Shown piece by piece: positions 1 to 7,940 of a DNA stretch of 61,225 nt. The stretch is taken from IMG/VR virus record IMGVR_UViG_3300044516_001491, positions 1 through 61,225 of that record. The stretch is one strand, 5' to 3'. The stretch is from a virus. Position numbers and translations under genes: made by a program. Every line of letters starts with the position of its first letter. The stretch's first letter is position 1. The notes under the pieces are model-generated. The model had not been told where the DNA came from and ran no database searches. It saw only the letters and a list, made by a program, of their open reading frames with translations.

Positions 1-61
1 CAACTTGTCTGCCGTCGGAGAAGTCAACGTCGATAGTATCGTGAACCTCTGGTGGGGTCAA
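1..61 (-). CDS. 5' end of a gene running off the left edge
   Basis: A reading frame begins at a TTG that overlaps the stop of the upstream gene (TTGA) and stays open to the window edge. The visible 20 codons read (M)TPPEVHDTIDVDFSDGRQV. A GAGG seven bases before the TTG could be its ribosome site. The four-base overlap matches the coupling seen throughout the minus-strand operons here. Too short to assign a function; the start is not certain. Confidence 0.35.
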   Translation of the reverse strand, partial: MTPPEVHDTIDVDFSDGRQV

Positions 62-480
62 ATGTCATCCTCTTCAATACCGTCAAGTTTGTCCTGCTCT
101 TTAAAGGACTGCTCTATGTCAAGTTGGTGCTTTCGCTGCTGGGGAACGCTCTTCCTTGACTTCGCAAGGTTATCATAGCACCAGTGGCAAACATTGTATC
201 GCTTTTGCCCCTTAGCCCGTGGAACCATTGGCTCTGGGACCAGTTCGTTTTCGTGATGCTGGCCAACTGGCCCTGCCATGATGCCACAAGAAGCGCATTG
301 AGGGTGGGAGCGTTTGAGCTTTTGGTACGTCTCCAGGACCGGGGTAATGGTCTTGTGAAGTCGGATTAGGGCAGAGGCTAGCTCGCGGACCTCTCGTCCG
401 CGCTCTCGTATTTCGTCGCACAGCACGCAGCTAAGCTGCTCGTCGTGCGGCCGGTGTTCAATGTGTTGGTCAATTTCCAT
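58..480 (-). CDS. Cys-rich putative zinc-binding protein
   Basis: A 140-residue protein of unknown function. It has three CxxC-type pairs (CVLC near residue 18, CASC near 61, CHWC near 98) and a His pair (QHH) following the second, so one or two zinc sites are likely. The middle resembles the zinc-knuckle part of HNH-like phage proteins, but I see no complete nuclease motif. The C-terminus is acidic. The ATG has no Shine-Dalgarno sequence: CTCCTT precedes it, and a TAGTAT -10 element ends six bases upstream, so a leaderless message is likely. It is divergent from the capsid protease gene. Confidence 0.6.
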   Translation of the reverse strand: MEIDQHIEHRPHDEQLSCVLCDEIRERGREVRELASALIRLHKTITPVLETYQKLKRSHPQCASCGIMAGPVGQHHENELVPEPMVPRAKGQKRYNVCHWCYDNLAKSRKSVPQQRKHQLDIEQSFKEQDKLDGIEEDDI

Positions 481-486
481 AAGGAG

Positions 487-495
487 ATACTATCA
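487..495 (-). promoter_or_regulatory. Extended -10 promoter, leaderless
   Basis: On the minus strand TGA precedes TAGTAT, giving TGnTAnnnT, and the -10 element ends six bases before the ATG at 480, which would place transcription start at or next to the A of the start codon. No convincing -35 box lies 16-18 bases upstream. The same arrangement recurs elsewhere in the window. Confidence 0.45.
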
Positions 496-643
496 ACAGA
501 ATAATGGGTGGTGTGTGAAATACTGTTGTAGAATATCCATGTATTGTCCGCATGAGGCTTACTTTGGTAAAAAGTAACAATAATCTATCGCCTTCGGGTT
601 GTAGTCTTGGCCCAATTTATTGTTCATAGAGATTAATATCTCA

Positions 644-672
644 TTGACGCAAAGATTCCGCGCCATCAGTAT
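644..672 (+). promoter_or_regulatory. Sigma70-like promoter for head genes
   Basis: TTGACG at 644-649, a 17-base spacer and CAGTAT at 667-672. The predicted start near 680 lies just ahead of GGGAGG and the GTG at 698, which supports that start over the ATG at 671 that the -10 box overlaps. The -35 is near consensus; the -10 is weaker at its first base. Confidence 0.5.
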
Positions 673-697
673 GGCTCGGTACCCTAGGGAGGTAAAC

Positions 698-2494
698 GTG
701 GATTTTAAGGTTTATACGAATGCCCTGAAAGCATACGAGGCGTCAAACGGCGACCTTTATGTTACCGGGACGACATCTTCGACAATCCGTGACCTGCATG
801 GCGATGAGATGACACTCAACGCCATTAAGACCATGGCCGATACGGCCAAGCAGAACATGACGATCTTCCTTAACCACAATTACAACGTACCGCAAGACCT
901 TTTTGGCTCCGTAAAGGACGCCCGCGTCGTAAAGCGCTTTGACGCCGAGACCAACTCCGAAGTTTACGACCTTGACATTGACGTCTTGGTGTGCAAAGAA
1001 GACGAGAACCCAGAGGCTATGCGCGCCTTTAAGGCTATTAAGCGCGGCGTTAAGCTTGGCTTGTCTATTGGTGCCCGGGTAGACCGTGTTTCAAAGAAAA
1101 AGGACGCCAATACCGGCGACGATACATACGTTATTGATTCTGTCAAGCTTATGGAAGCGTCTGTGGTTGGCATCCCGGCCAATCAGCGCTCATACCTTCA
1201 GAATGCCCTCAAGAGCCTAAAGGCTGCCGAGCAAGCTGGCGAAGTTGTGGTTAACCGCAAGGCCGAAGGCCTATCCACGGGTGATTTTGTCTCCTGGGGC
1301 TCAAGCGGCGGAACGGCTCGGGGGAAAATTACCCGCGTTGTTCGAGACGGCAAGATTAATGTGCCTGGCTCTGAATTTACAATTACGGGGACCCCAGAGG
1401 ACCCGGCCGCGCTCATTAGGGTTTACCGAAAGGGCTCTGAGGGCTGGGCTGCAACGGAAACGCTTGTTGGGCACAAATTCTCTACCTTGCGCAAAATTGA
1501 AGCGCTTAAGAGCGCTCTAGATTTTGAGGGCCAGGTTGTTACTGTTTTTGACGATTCTGATGGCGACAGCTCGGATGCCGCCGGGACTAATAATTCCTTG
1601 GAGGAAACTCCTTCAGGAATTGAATCTGCGGCCAACGAGCCGACAGAGATCGACTCCAGCCCAGCAGTTTCGATTGACGCTGTAGAGGTTGTTGATGAAT
1701 ATGAGCAAAAGGGCGATGTGGATAGTTCCGCTAATTCCTTGCTCGCTGAAGGAGAAACTATCGTGGAAAGTGAAAAGGCCACGCGGGTCACCGTCACTGT
1801 CACGCAGAGCGATGACAAGGATAAGGTTAAGCCCGCACAAGAGAACCAGGCCGAAGAGGCCGATGGCGTGGAGGCTGAGGCCGCCGTTGCCAAGTCTGAT
1901 ACTGAGCCCGTAGCGGAACCAGTCGTCGAGGAGCCGGCCGTTGAGCCAGCTGTTGACGAGCCTGCCGCTGACGAGCCTGCCGCTGAAGAGGTCGTTGATC
2001 CGGCCATTGAAGTATTGCAGGCCCTTGGGGCTGTCCTTGTTCGTGCAAGCGCCACTGAGCGCGCGCGAATCATTTCTAAGGTCGCTGAGCTCGCCTCTGA
2101 TGGCGAGCCTGAGGCTGTGGCTGTGGCTGAAGAGCCAACGCCCGAAGTTACGCCTGAGGTTGCGGCGGAGCCAGTTTTGGCCCCTGCGGAGCCTGAGGCG
2201 GAGGTTGCTGTCGAAGCTCCGGCTTCTGACGAGGTGACCGCTATCGCCAAGTCTGCGCTAGATGCAGCCTTTGCCGCTCAGCGGGAGGTCGCAGCCGTCA
2301 AGGCTCAGTTGACCGAACTGCTTAGCCAGAAGGCCACGGTCGAGGCTGATCTTGCAAAGGCACTTGATGTCGTCGGACGCTTGATGGATCTTCCATCCGG
2401 CCGCAAGTCGTATTCAGTTGCTTCAAACAATTCCGGGACGAATGCCCCTTGGCTTTCGCCTGTTATCCAGCGCATGCTGGAAAGTGAGGAGTAA
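698..2494 (+). CDS. HK97-type prohead protease fused to Tudor-like and acidic scaffold regions
   Basis: Capsid maturation protease that should cleave scaffold and capsid protein in the prohead. I chose the GTG at 698 because GGGAGGTAAAC precedes it; an ATG at 671 is the alternative. From the GTG, residues 1-165 are the U35/HK97-like protease, with His60 (FLNHNYN) and the GLSIGA motif (Ser123), followed by EASVVGIPAN. Residues about 190-272 (GDFVSWGSSGG to FSTLRKIE) resemble the Tudor-like DUF2945 domain. A very acidic Glu/Ala/Pro-rich tract follows, then a coiled-coil end near 530-570, suggesting the scaffold is encoded in the same chain. The capsid gene starts four bases downstream. Confidence 0.85.
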   Translation: MDFKVYTNALKAYEASNGDLYVTGTTSSTIRDLHGDEMTLNAIKTMADTAKQNMTIFLNHNYNVPQDLFGSVKDARVVKRFDAETNSEVYDLDIDVLVCKEDENPEAMRAFKAIKRGVKLGLSIGARVDRVSKKKDANTGDDTYVIDSVKLMEASVVGIPANQRSYLQNALKSLKAAEQAGEVVVNRKAEGLSTGDFVSWGSSGGTARGKITRVVRDGKINVPGSEFTITGTPEDPAALIRVYRKGSEGWAATETLVGHKFSTLRKIEALKSALDFEGQVVTVFDDSDGDSSDAAGTNNSLEETPSGIESAANEPTEIDSSPAVSIDAVEVVDEYEQKGDVDSSANSLLAEGETIVESEKATRVTVTVTQSDDKDKVKPAQENQAEEADGVEAEAAVAKSDTEPVAEPVVEEPAVEPAVDEPAADEPAAEEVVDPAIEVLQALGAVLVRASATERARIISKVAELASDGEPEAVAVAEEPTPEVTPEVAAEPVLAPAEPEAEVAVEAPASDEVTAIAKSALDAAFAAQREVAAVKAQLTELLSQKATVEADLAKALDVVGRLMDLPSGRKSYSVASNNSGTNAPWLSPVIQRMLESEE

Positions 2495-2498
2495 AATC

Positions 2499-3725
2499 AT
2501 GAGCGAACTTAACGAAAAGTTGCAGGACGTTCAGAAGGGCCTTGATGCCCTTGCTGATGCCCCGCACCTCGTCGGCCGTGCTGCCGATGAGTCAATCGAC
2601 GTAGCCGATGCTTATGCTACGCAGCGCGAGCTTCGCAAGAAGTTCTCGAAGATGAGCCGCGCCGACCTCGGCGAGGCCCTTGACATTCAGGCTACCCGCG
2701 AAGCGGGCAAGCAGGCTTCGTCCGACATTCTTAACCGCCTTGCGGTTGCGAATCCGAACATTGCCAAGCTGCTCGATGCGAGCGGTGGCGCGGCTCTTAT
2801 CCGACAGGATCTCGAGCCAATTCTTTACGCCTTGTTCGTAAAGAAGTTCCCATTCTTTGAGCGCATCCGCAAGGAGCCGGCAAACGGCCTCGTGCACGCG
2901 TTCAATCAGCAGTCAGCCTTTGGCGATGCAGTCTTCCAGACGGAGACCGGCACCGTTACGGACGACACGAACACCTATGCACGACAGACGACCAACGTGG
3001 CCGTTCTGGCGACCCGCCGTGGTATCACCCTGAAGTCGCAGTTTGCGATTACCCAGGGCGGCGCTCCGGGGCAGCAGGGCCTTTCGACTGAGCTTGAGGG
3101 TGGCGTAACCGCTATCGCCAAGAAGCTTCAGAAGACCCTCTTCCAGGGCAACTCGACGAACACCACCGGTGTGACCACCAACGAGCTCGGCGCATACGAT
3201 GCGAACGGGTTTGACGGTCTCCGCAAGCTCCTTGGATCAGCGGCTGGCACTGCCCAGATCGCAACCAAGGGTACTGCTGCTTATCTTAAGACGATCAACG
3301 AGAACGTCGCCAGCATCTTGAATGCCGGTGGCAGCCCCTCAGCGATCCTCTGCTCGCCTACGGACTACGCCGGTCTTGTGAACGAAGTGACGAACCTTGT
3401 TCGTTACAACGCTCCAGGGCAGTCGGGTAACGTAATGGGTCTTACGCTCGGTTCCGTTGTCACGGCCGCTGGGGAGCTTCCGCTCCTTTCGGTTCCTGGC
3501 GACAGCATCGGGAATTATACCGTGAGCTCGGTTGATAGCCGCGACATGTATGTCATCGACGAGTCAGTCTGGTCGATGCCTTACCTTGGGTCGGACTCGA
3601 TCACCACGCTGGAGATTCCAGTGGGCGTGAACGGTTCCCTTTCCCGTCTTTACATCATGTACTGCATGTACGGTCTTGCAAACAAGGCCCCTCAGTTCAA
3701 TGGAAAGATTCGCGTAGCCGTCTAA
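2499..3725 (+). CDS. major capsid protein (HK97 fold)
   Basis: A 408-residue capsid subunit placed directly after the protease, the canonical order. The ATG at 2499 has AGTGAGGAG in front. Residues 1-100 are charged and helical (MSELNEKLQDVQKGLDAL onward) and probably form a delta-like scaffolding arm removed by the protease. The rest is Gly/Thr/Ala-rich with features of HK97 capsids: a segment around FFERIRKEPANG, an E-loop-like QTETGTVTDDTNTYARQ stretch, and a C-terminal strand ending NGKIRVAV. A very strong terminator follows, consistent with high, separately controlled expression. Family assignment rests on context and pattern. Confidence 0.85.
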   Translation: MSELNEKLQDVQKGLDALADAPHLVGRAADESIDVADAYATQRELRKKFSKMSRADLGEALDIQATREAGKQASSDILNRLAVANPNIAKLLDASGGAALIRQDLEPILYALFVKKFPFFERIRKEPANGLVHAFNQQSAFGDAVFQTETGTVTDDTNTYARQTTNVAVLATRRGITLKSQFAITQGGAPGQQGLSTELEGGVTAIAKKLQKTLFQGNSTNTTGVTTNELGAYDANGFDGLRKLLGSAAGTAQIATKGTAAYLKTINENVASILNAGGSPSAILCSPTDYAGLVNEVTNLVRYNAPGQSGNVMGLTLGSVVTAAGELPLLSVPGDSIGNYTVSSVDSRDMYVIDESVWSMPYLGSDSITTLEIPVGVNGSLSRLYIMYCMYGLANKAPQFNGKIRVAV

Positions 3726-3747
3726 TCTAGGATACCTTCGGGTAAAT

Positions 3748-3784
3748 GAAGAGGGGCGGGGGAGACCCCGTCCCTCTTCTTTTT
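3748..3784 (+). terminator. Rho-independent terminator after capsid gene
   Basis: A 14-pair stem (GAAGAGGGGCGGGG pairing with CCCCGTCCCTCTTC, one G-U) closed by a GAGA tetraloop and followed by five T residues. It ends just before the ribosome site of the next gene, so downstream genes may depend on read-through. Confidence 0.9.
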
Positions 3785-3794
3785 GGAGTCCACT

Positions 3795-4028
3795 ATGGCA
3801 AAACGAAGAAAAAACCGGAAGATTGAGCACCACGAGCTAATGGCAAAGAAGGCAATTGCGTTTGCTATTGCCAACAACCCCTCTTACCTGGTAGAAATTA
3901 CTTGGGAGTTTGGTAACAAAATTATGCTTTCCGACGATTCGGTTCTTGAGTTTAAGAACGGAAGGGCCAAAGTCCCGCTCGCGCTTCTTTCAGAGGTGGA
4001 GCGACACGGGTGCAAGCGCGCCCAATAA
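3795..4028 (+). CDS. small basic protein, function unknown
   Basis: A 77-residue protein that begins with a strongly basic run (MAKRRKNRKIEHH), followed by a helix (ELMAKKAIAFAIANNPS) and a strand-rich half containing VEITWEFGNKIMLSD. The start chosen is the ATG at 3795 with GGAG seven bases ahead. It lies between the capsid terminator and the connectors, so it could be a minor head protein or a DNA-binding protein; I recognise no family. Confidence 0.6.
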   Translation: MAKRRKNRKIEHHELMAKKAIAFAIANNPSYLVEITWEFGNKIMLSDDSVLEFKNGRAKVPLALLSEVERHGCKRAQ

Positions 4029-4040
4029 AAGGAGAAAACC

Positions 4041-4364
4041 ATGGTTGACCTTAATAGCATTCTTGGAAAGTCCGAAGACAAGTCTGAGGAGAAGGCCGTA
4101 GCGGCCGCTGCCCCAGCCGTTGTGGCCCCGGTCGCCGTGGCCCCTGTCGTTTCCACCCCAGTTGTAGCTGCTCCAGTTGGCGACAAGCCAGCAGTTGGCA
4201 GTGGCTGGGAAGTTGCCCCAGGCATTTGGCAGATTGTCGTCCCCGTAACGGGCTCGTTCACTCTTCCGGACGGCCGATGGGTTCGTCCAACTGAGCAGGA
4301 TGGCGTTTCGCGCGCTGCTGTGCCAGTTGAGTGGATTGAATACGTAAAGGCTCTTGGAAAGTAA
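4041..4364 (+). CDS. Ala/Pro-linker head-region protein
   Basis: A 107-residue protein in three parts: a short acidic N-terminus (VDLNSILGKSEDKSEE), an Ala/Pro/Val linker at about residues 20-50, and a compact C-terminal domain starting GSGWEVAPGIWQIVVP with Trp/Pro motifs. AAAGGAGAAAACC gives a good ribosome site. Position suggests a minor capsid or decoration protein tethered by a flexible linker, but no family is recognised. Confidence 0.6.
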   Translation: MVDLNSILGKSEDKSEEKAVAAAAPAVVAPVAVAPVVSTPVVAAPVGDKPAVGSGWEVAPGIWQIVVPVTGSFTLPDGRWVRPTEQDGVSRAAVPVEWIEYVKALGK

Positions 4365-4417
4365 TCGTAGGCGGGACGACGTGGACCGCCGCCATATGAA
4401 AGGCGGATCGTAGCAAC

Positions 4418-5350
4418 ATGGCAAGTCTTGTCAAAATAGGCGTCCCGAATATTATATCCGACATCTCGACGTACAACCGCGTAGAAATTGGCCGTGCCAA
4501 TAACGAAACGGATGCTACGTCGAGAACGGGTACTTGGAGCTCCATTGGCTATCAGGCCCTAGTTGCGAACGTTGGAACATACGATTACGTCGACAATGAC
4601 GGCACATCTGTTTCGTGGTATTCCTATCGTTTGAATAACAGCAGCACCGGCGTAAACGGCTCATACTCGACCCCGGCCCCTGGCCGACACTTTGGATACC
4701 TTGGCGTCGATGAGTTTCGAGAGTACGAACTGGGAGACCTGACAAACCCAGACGGTACAGAGCTTACCGATAATAAGATTCGTCAGGTCATTAAGGTTGC
4801 TAGCTCGCTTGTTGACTCTTACGTTGGCTATACGTTTGACCACCGAAGCTCAACAGAGAAGCATCGCTGGGACCAGAAAACCCGCAGGATTTACCCGGTC
4901 CATCGATCTATTATCTCCGTTGAAAACGTAAGGGTGTACGTGAGCGCTCAGCAGTCTGCTGCATTTACAGTTAATGACATTTTCATTAACTCTGATCGCG
5001 GGTACGTCGAGATTACCTCCCTCGCCAACGTGACCTACTCGCTCTTCCCGGCAATTGTTGCCCTTGGAATGATTGAGCCGGTTGTTGAAATTACCTATAC
5101 CCATGGGGCGTCGGTTCCGCCGCAGGACATCAAAGATGCGACAGCCCTTGTCACTGTTGAGCTTTTGGCCCGCGACAGCCTTGCCAAGCAGGGCCTCCAG
5201 GCAATTAGCCGCCTCCGCGTCGGTGAGATGGAAATCTACTCTAACGAGGCTGGCCAGGGTGGCTCACGAGCAAAGAGAGACCCAGCTGCTGCAATCCCAT
5301 TGGCAGCAACAATGCTGCTAGATCAATACATCAGGCCGGTTATTAAATGA
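4418..5350 (+). CDS. head-tail connector (adaptor) with N-terminal beta domain
   Basis: A 310-residue protein at the adaptor position. Residues about 1-85 (VEIGRANNETDATSRTGTW to GSYSTPAPGRH) look like an Ig/fibronectin-type domain. Residues about 100-310 fit an HK97 gp6-like adaptor: helices (DNKIRQVIKVASSLVDSYVG), a beta region describing a surface, EITYTHG, then KDATALVTVELLARDSLAKQGL and a C-terminal hydrophobic helix ending LLDQYIRPVIK. It overlaps the next gene by four bases (ATGA). The N-terminal domain is an addition to the usual adaptor. Confidence 0.7.
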   Translation: MASLVKIGVPNIISDISTYNRVEIGRANNETDATSRTGTWSSIGYQALVANVGTYDYVDNDGTSVSWYSYRLNNSSTGVNGSYSTPAPGRHFGYLGVDEFREYELGDLTNPDGTELTDNKIRQVIKVASSLVDSYVGYTFDHRSSTEKHRWDQKTRRIYPVHRSIISVENVRVYVSAQQSAAFTVNDIFINSDRGYVEITSLANVTYSLFPAIVALGMIEPVVEITYTHGASVPPQDIKDATALVTVELLARDSLAKQGLQAISRLRVGEMEIYSNEAGQGGSRAKRDPAAAIPLAATMLLDQYIRPVIK

Positions 5351-5670
5351 TTCCAGGCTTCAACAAGATTATCTCGCTTACCCGACCAGGCCTTACCGGG
5401 CAGGACTCAATTGGAAGTCCGGTAATTACTAATGCTGCTGTCTGGACAAAGAACGGTCACTACCAGCAGGCATACCACCAGGAGAACATTGGCCCGGCTG
5501 GACGCTCGGTAAAAGACGTGTACAAGTTCTGGCTGCCGTTTGCTCGCGGTGAATACCGGCCACAGGTCAACGACATTCTTACGGTTGATGGTAAGAACTT
5601 TTCCGTCGTTGAGACTGGCCAGGAGGCCTTGAACCATCACCTTCTAGTGGTAGCCAGGATTACTGAATAA
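5347..5670 (+). CDS. head-closure (stopper) protein
   Basis: A 107-residue protein of the size and position of SPP1 gp16-type stoppers. It is all-beta by pattern: MIPGFNKIISLTRPG, VWTKNGHYQQAYHQEN, an exposed loop (PAGRSVKDVYKFWLPF), DILTVDGKNFSVVETG and LVVARITE. Such proteins bind the adaptor and seal the filled head. It is translationally coupled to the adaptor by ATGA. The assignment is mainly by order and length. Confidence 0.65.
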   Translation: MIPGFNKIISLTRPGLTGQDSIGSPVITNAAVWTKNGHYQQAYHQENIGPAGRSVKDVYKFWLPFARGEYRPQVNDILTVDGKNFSVVETGQEALNHHLLVVARITE

Positions 5671-5671
5671 T

Positions 5672-6355
5672 ATGGCAAAAGGTGAAGTTACTTTTAATAT
5701 CAAATCGGCAGAAGAAAGTCTAAGGAAAGTTAGGAAGGTTCTCACGGAGTCAACAAAAGAACTAGAGCCTGCATTTGCGGGTGCCGCCGTCAAGATCGTT
5801 ACTGATGCGGTATATGGTGGCCCCTCAAGCCTTGCCGGAATGGCCTCCGACCTTGCCCCGGTTGACACTGGCGCATTGGTTGCCGGTCTTGAGTCTCCAG
5901 ACTCCAATGAATCCTTTGATAAAGGCAGAACATCGCAAAGCGTGTTCTCTGTTTCCCCTGTGGGCAAACGTGGCGTTCAATATGTTTCCGTGACATATGG
6001 CACAGATCCGACGGACAAGGACGGAATGCCTTACGCTGAAGCAGCTCCTGGCGACTTTCTTTCTGCTCCAGCAGCAAAATTTCGCGGCCAAATGCAATCC
6101 ATCGGCAACGAAATCTCTCGATCTATTGCGGCTATTATTGCATCAAACCTAAAAGTTGCCACGGCTAAGGGCGGCGGCTACGTTCCAGCCAAAACAAAGC
6201 TAAGCACCTGGGGCGTAGTAAAGCTTATAGAAAAGTTTGGGACCGCGCCCATTGAATCAGCCAGTGGCCGTGGCTACGGCTACCGAAAACTTGCATCAAT
6301 GTCGCGGTCCCGGTACCGGCGCATTATGAGCCAGCGACGCTCCCGGCTTAAGTAA
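5672..6355 (+). CDS. HK97 gp10-like neck / tail completion protein
   Basis: A 227-residue protein. The N-terminus EVTFNIKSAEESLRKVRKVL followed by helices, then DLAPVDTGALVAGLES, is the signature of HK97 gp10-like proteins (xxPVDTGxLRxS). The chain continues with a strand region (VQYVSVTYGTDPTDK) and a second part around KTKLSTWGVVKLIEKFG. The end is strongly basic (SMSRSRYRRIMSQRRSRLK). Its last eight bases overlap the end of the antisense phosphoesterase gene. Confidence 0.75.
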   Translation: MAKGEVTFNIKSAEESLRKVRKVLTESTKELEPAFAGAAVKIVTDAVYGGPSSLAGMASDLAPVDTGALVAGLESPDSNESFDKGRTSQSVFSVSPVGKRGVQYVSVTYGTDPTDKDGMPYAEAAPGDFLSAPAAKFRGQMQSIGNEISRSIAAIIASNLKVATAKGGGYVPAKTKLSTWGVVKLIEKFGTAPIESASGRGYGYRKLASMSRSRYRRIMSQRRSRLK

Positions 6356-7616
6356 GTCGAATCAAATACTCAGCGGTCACGCCGTCCTTGTGCTGGAATA
6401 GCAGCCACTGGCACGGCTCTCCGGCAGAAGCAAGCAGCTCCTGAGCGTAGGTGTTTGAGCTCTCGGTCGAGCCACCGCTCCAGTGGGTAATCCCATTGAG
6501 GTACATGCGTGTCGGGGTGTGGAAGTGGCCAGCTGCGCTGTAATCAAACGGCGCCACGGTCATGTTCCATCCCTGAAGCTTCTTGCCAAAGCCGTACCAG
6601 GGGAAGCCGGCAAATCCGCCGGAGACCTGATCCCCGTGGAACAGGAACCAAGTCTTTCCCTTGACTTCGTCGGTTGCAAACCAGGCGCGCTCGCCCTTGG
6701 CAAGAGTTTCAACCCACTCAACGTTCTTCTGCTCCTTTACGAGCATTGATGCAATCCGGTACATCATCGCGTCAGCGTTTGATTCCGGATGGAACGTTCC
6801 CTTTCGGCCAAGTCGTCCGTGGTTGCCAATGACCCCAACAACCTTGACATGCTCAAAAGAGCCAGCAAGCTTGCGAATCAAGTCGGCAAGGATTTCTCCG
6901 CCGTGGAATACCTGGTTGTACAGGGACGCATCAACCAAGTGAGCCTGCCCAGGGAAAATATCTTCCCCCTCAATCAGGTCTCCAAGGAGGTATACGCGAA
7001 CTTCCTTGACCGGGTGTGCCTTCCGCTGGATTTCAACCAGCTTCTGCACCTTCTCTGCCAACTGCGCAATGCGTTCTGCGCAGACTTCAGAATTGTAGGT
7101 TGGGGTAATCTTGCCAAGCTGCCAATCGGACAAAAGCAACACAGCAACCTCATCTTCGGCCTTTCGGGTGTCCGCCTTTGGCGGAGTAACCGGCTTAAGA
7201 TTCATTGCCGCCGCTGCTTCGTGTGCGGCTTGGTACACCGCCTGAATCAGCTCCTGCTTTGCAAGGTCCCTGTCGTCGAGCTTTCGCAGCGCCTTGCGAT
7301 GGGCTGCCTTAAGGCGCTCAATCTCCGAAGTTGCCTCGTAGGCGGTTACTTCTCGTTCGGCAATTGAGCTAATGATATCAATGTTCTTTGACATTGTCAC
7401 CCTTTCTCGCAGCGTTCCCGGGATTACGCTTGGCTTGCGGCCGTTTGTGATCCTGCGATCAATAAACGTACGCTGACCATTTAGCAATCGGCCCCGCTGG
7501 AGGCTGTAGGAATTAAACGTTCGATCTGGGTAGATCGCAACGAACTCCTCATACTCAAGACGGACTGCGTCTTGCTTCTCTTGGGATGTCCAGTTTCGAT
7601 ATGAAGATGTAGCCAC
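6348..7616 (-). CDS. calcineurin-like metallophosphoesterase
   Basis: A two-metal phosphoesterase carrying all expected motifs in order: LLSDWQLGK, LLGDLIEGED, GVIGNHGRLG, FLFHGDQ and AAGHFHTPT. The substrate is unknown; relatives include nucleases and nucleotide phosphatases. The GTG at 7616 adds about 74 residues (RNWTSQEKQDAVRLEYEEF) that look like a Myb/HTH-type DNA-binding segment. A second in-frame ATG at 7394 is preceded by AGAAAGGGTGACA, a better ribosome site, so a 348-residue short form may also or instead be made. The gene lies antisense between neck and tail genes, five bases after the H1-like gene. Confidence 0.85.
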   Translation of the reverse strand: MATSSYRNWTSQEKQDAVRLEYEEFVAIYPDRTFNSYSLQRGRLLNGQRTFIDRRITNGRKPSVIPGTLRERVTMSKNIDIISSIAEREVTAYEATSEIERLKAAHRKALRKLDDRDLAKQELIQAVYQAAHEAAAAMNLKPVTPPKADTRKAEDEVAVLLLSDWQLGKITPTYNSEVCAERIAQLAEKVQKLVEIQRKAHPVKEVRVYLLGDLIEGEDIFPGQAHLVDASLYNQVFHGGEILADLIRKLAGSFEHVKVVGVIGNHGRLGRKGTFHPESNADAMMYRIASMLVKEQKNVEWVETLAKGERAWFATDEVKGKTWFLFHGDQVSGGFAGFPWYGFGKKLQGWNMTVAPFDYSAAGHFHTPTRMYLNGITHWSGGSTESSNTYAQELLASAGEPCQWLLFQHKDGVTAEYLIRLT

Positions 7617-7621
7617 AGTGA

Positions 7622-7795
7622 CTACTTCTTAGAAACTAGGGTCTTAGCCGGGGCCGCCTTGGTAGGGGCCGCCTTGGTAGGGGCTGCCTTCGCTGGGGCT
7701 GCCTTCTTGGCCTTTGGGGCTGCCTTCTTCGTCTTTGGGGCCGGCTTGCTCTTCTTTGTGCTGAAAAAGCCTTTGAGAGTATTTACAAAGCTCAT
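7622..7795 (-). CDS. histone-H1-like Lys/Ala/Pro-rich protein
   Basis: A 57-residue protein: a short amphipathic N-terminus (MSFVNTLKGFFSTKK) followed by repeats of KAAP and TKAAP, with about one Lys in four residues. This composition matches the disordered tails of bacterial H1-like or AlgP-type proteins, which bind DNA through charge. The ATG at 7795 has AGAAAGGGTAAGA ahead of it. It is first in a two-gene unit with the phosphoesterase and has its own promoter with a 5' hairpin. A role on phage or host DNA is inference. Confidence 0.7.
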   Translation of the reverse strand: MSFVNTLKGFFSTKKSKPAPKTKKAAPKAKKAAPAKAAPTKAAPTKAAPAKTLVSKK

Positions 7796-7821
7796 GTTCT
7801 TACCCTTTCTATGTTCAAAAA

Positions 7822-7854
7822 CCAAGCTTGTGCTTGGCTGATGCGAGCATACCA
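7822..7854 (-). promoter_or_regulatory. Extended -10 promoter with 5'-terminal hairpin
   Basis: On the minus strand TGGTATGCT (7854-7846) is an extended -10 element. About seven bases later the message should begin, and a hairpin CCAAGC-ACAA-GCTTGG (7837-7822) starts there, followed by five T residues and then the ribosome site of the H1-like gene. The hairpin plus T run could also work as an early attenuator. Confidence 0.5.
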
Positions 7855-7927
7855 CACAAATCGTAGGTATGTCCAAATCAGTGTGGTCGCAGATTGCAAA
7901 AACGTAGATTCTTGTTGACTAAAAAGA

Positions 7928-7933
7928 TACTAT
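7928..7933 (+). promoter_or_regulatory. -10 element for tail genes
   Basis: TACTAT ends seven bases before the ATG at 7941, so the tail operon may start leaderless. No ribosome site is visible upstream of that ATG (CCAAAGC precedes it). TTGACT at 7915-7920 is too close to serve as a -35 box. No TG extension here. Confidence 0.35.
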
Positions 7934-7940
7934 CCAAAGC

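Noticed and set aside
620-697. TTG and ATG upstream starts for the capsid protease
   Set aside because: No ribosome site at 620 or 671; the -10 box overlaps the ATG at 671, and GGGAGGTAAAC points to the GTG at 698.
1423-2250. Long antisense reading frame (275 codons) opposite the capsid protease
   Set aside because: It mirrors the low-complexity Glu/Ala/Pro tract, has Ser/Ala/Thr-only composition and no ribosome site; a compositional artefact.
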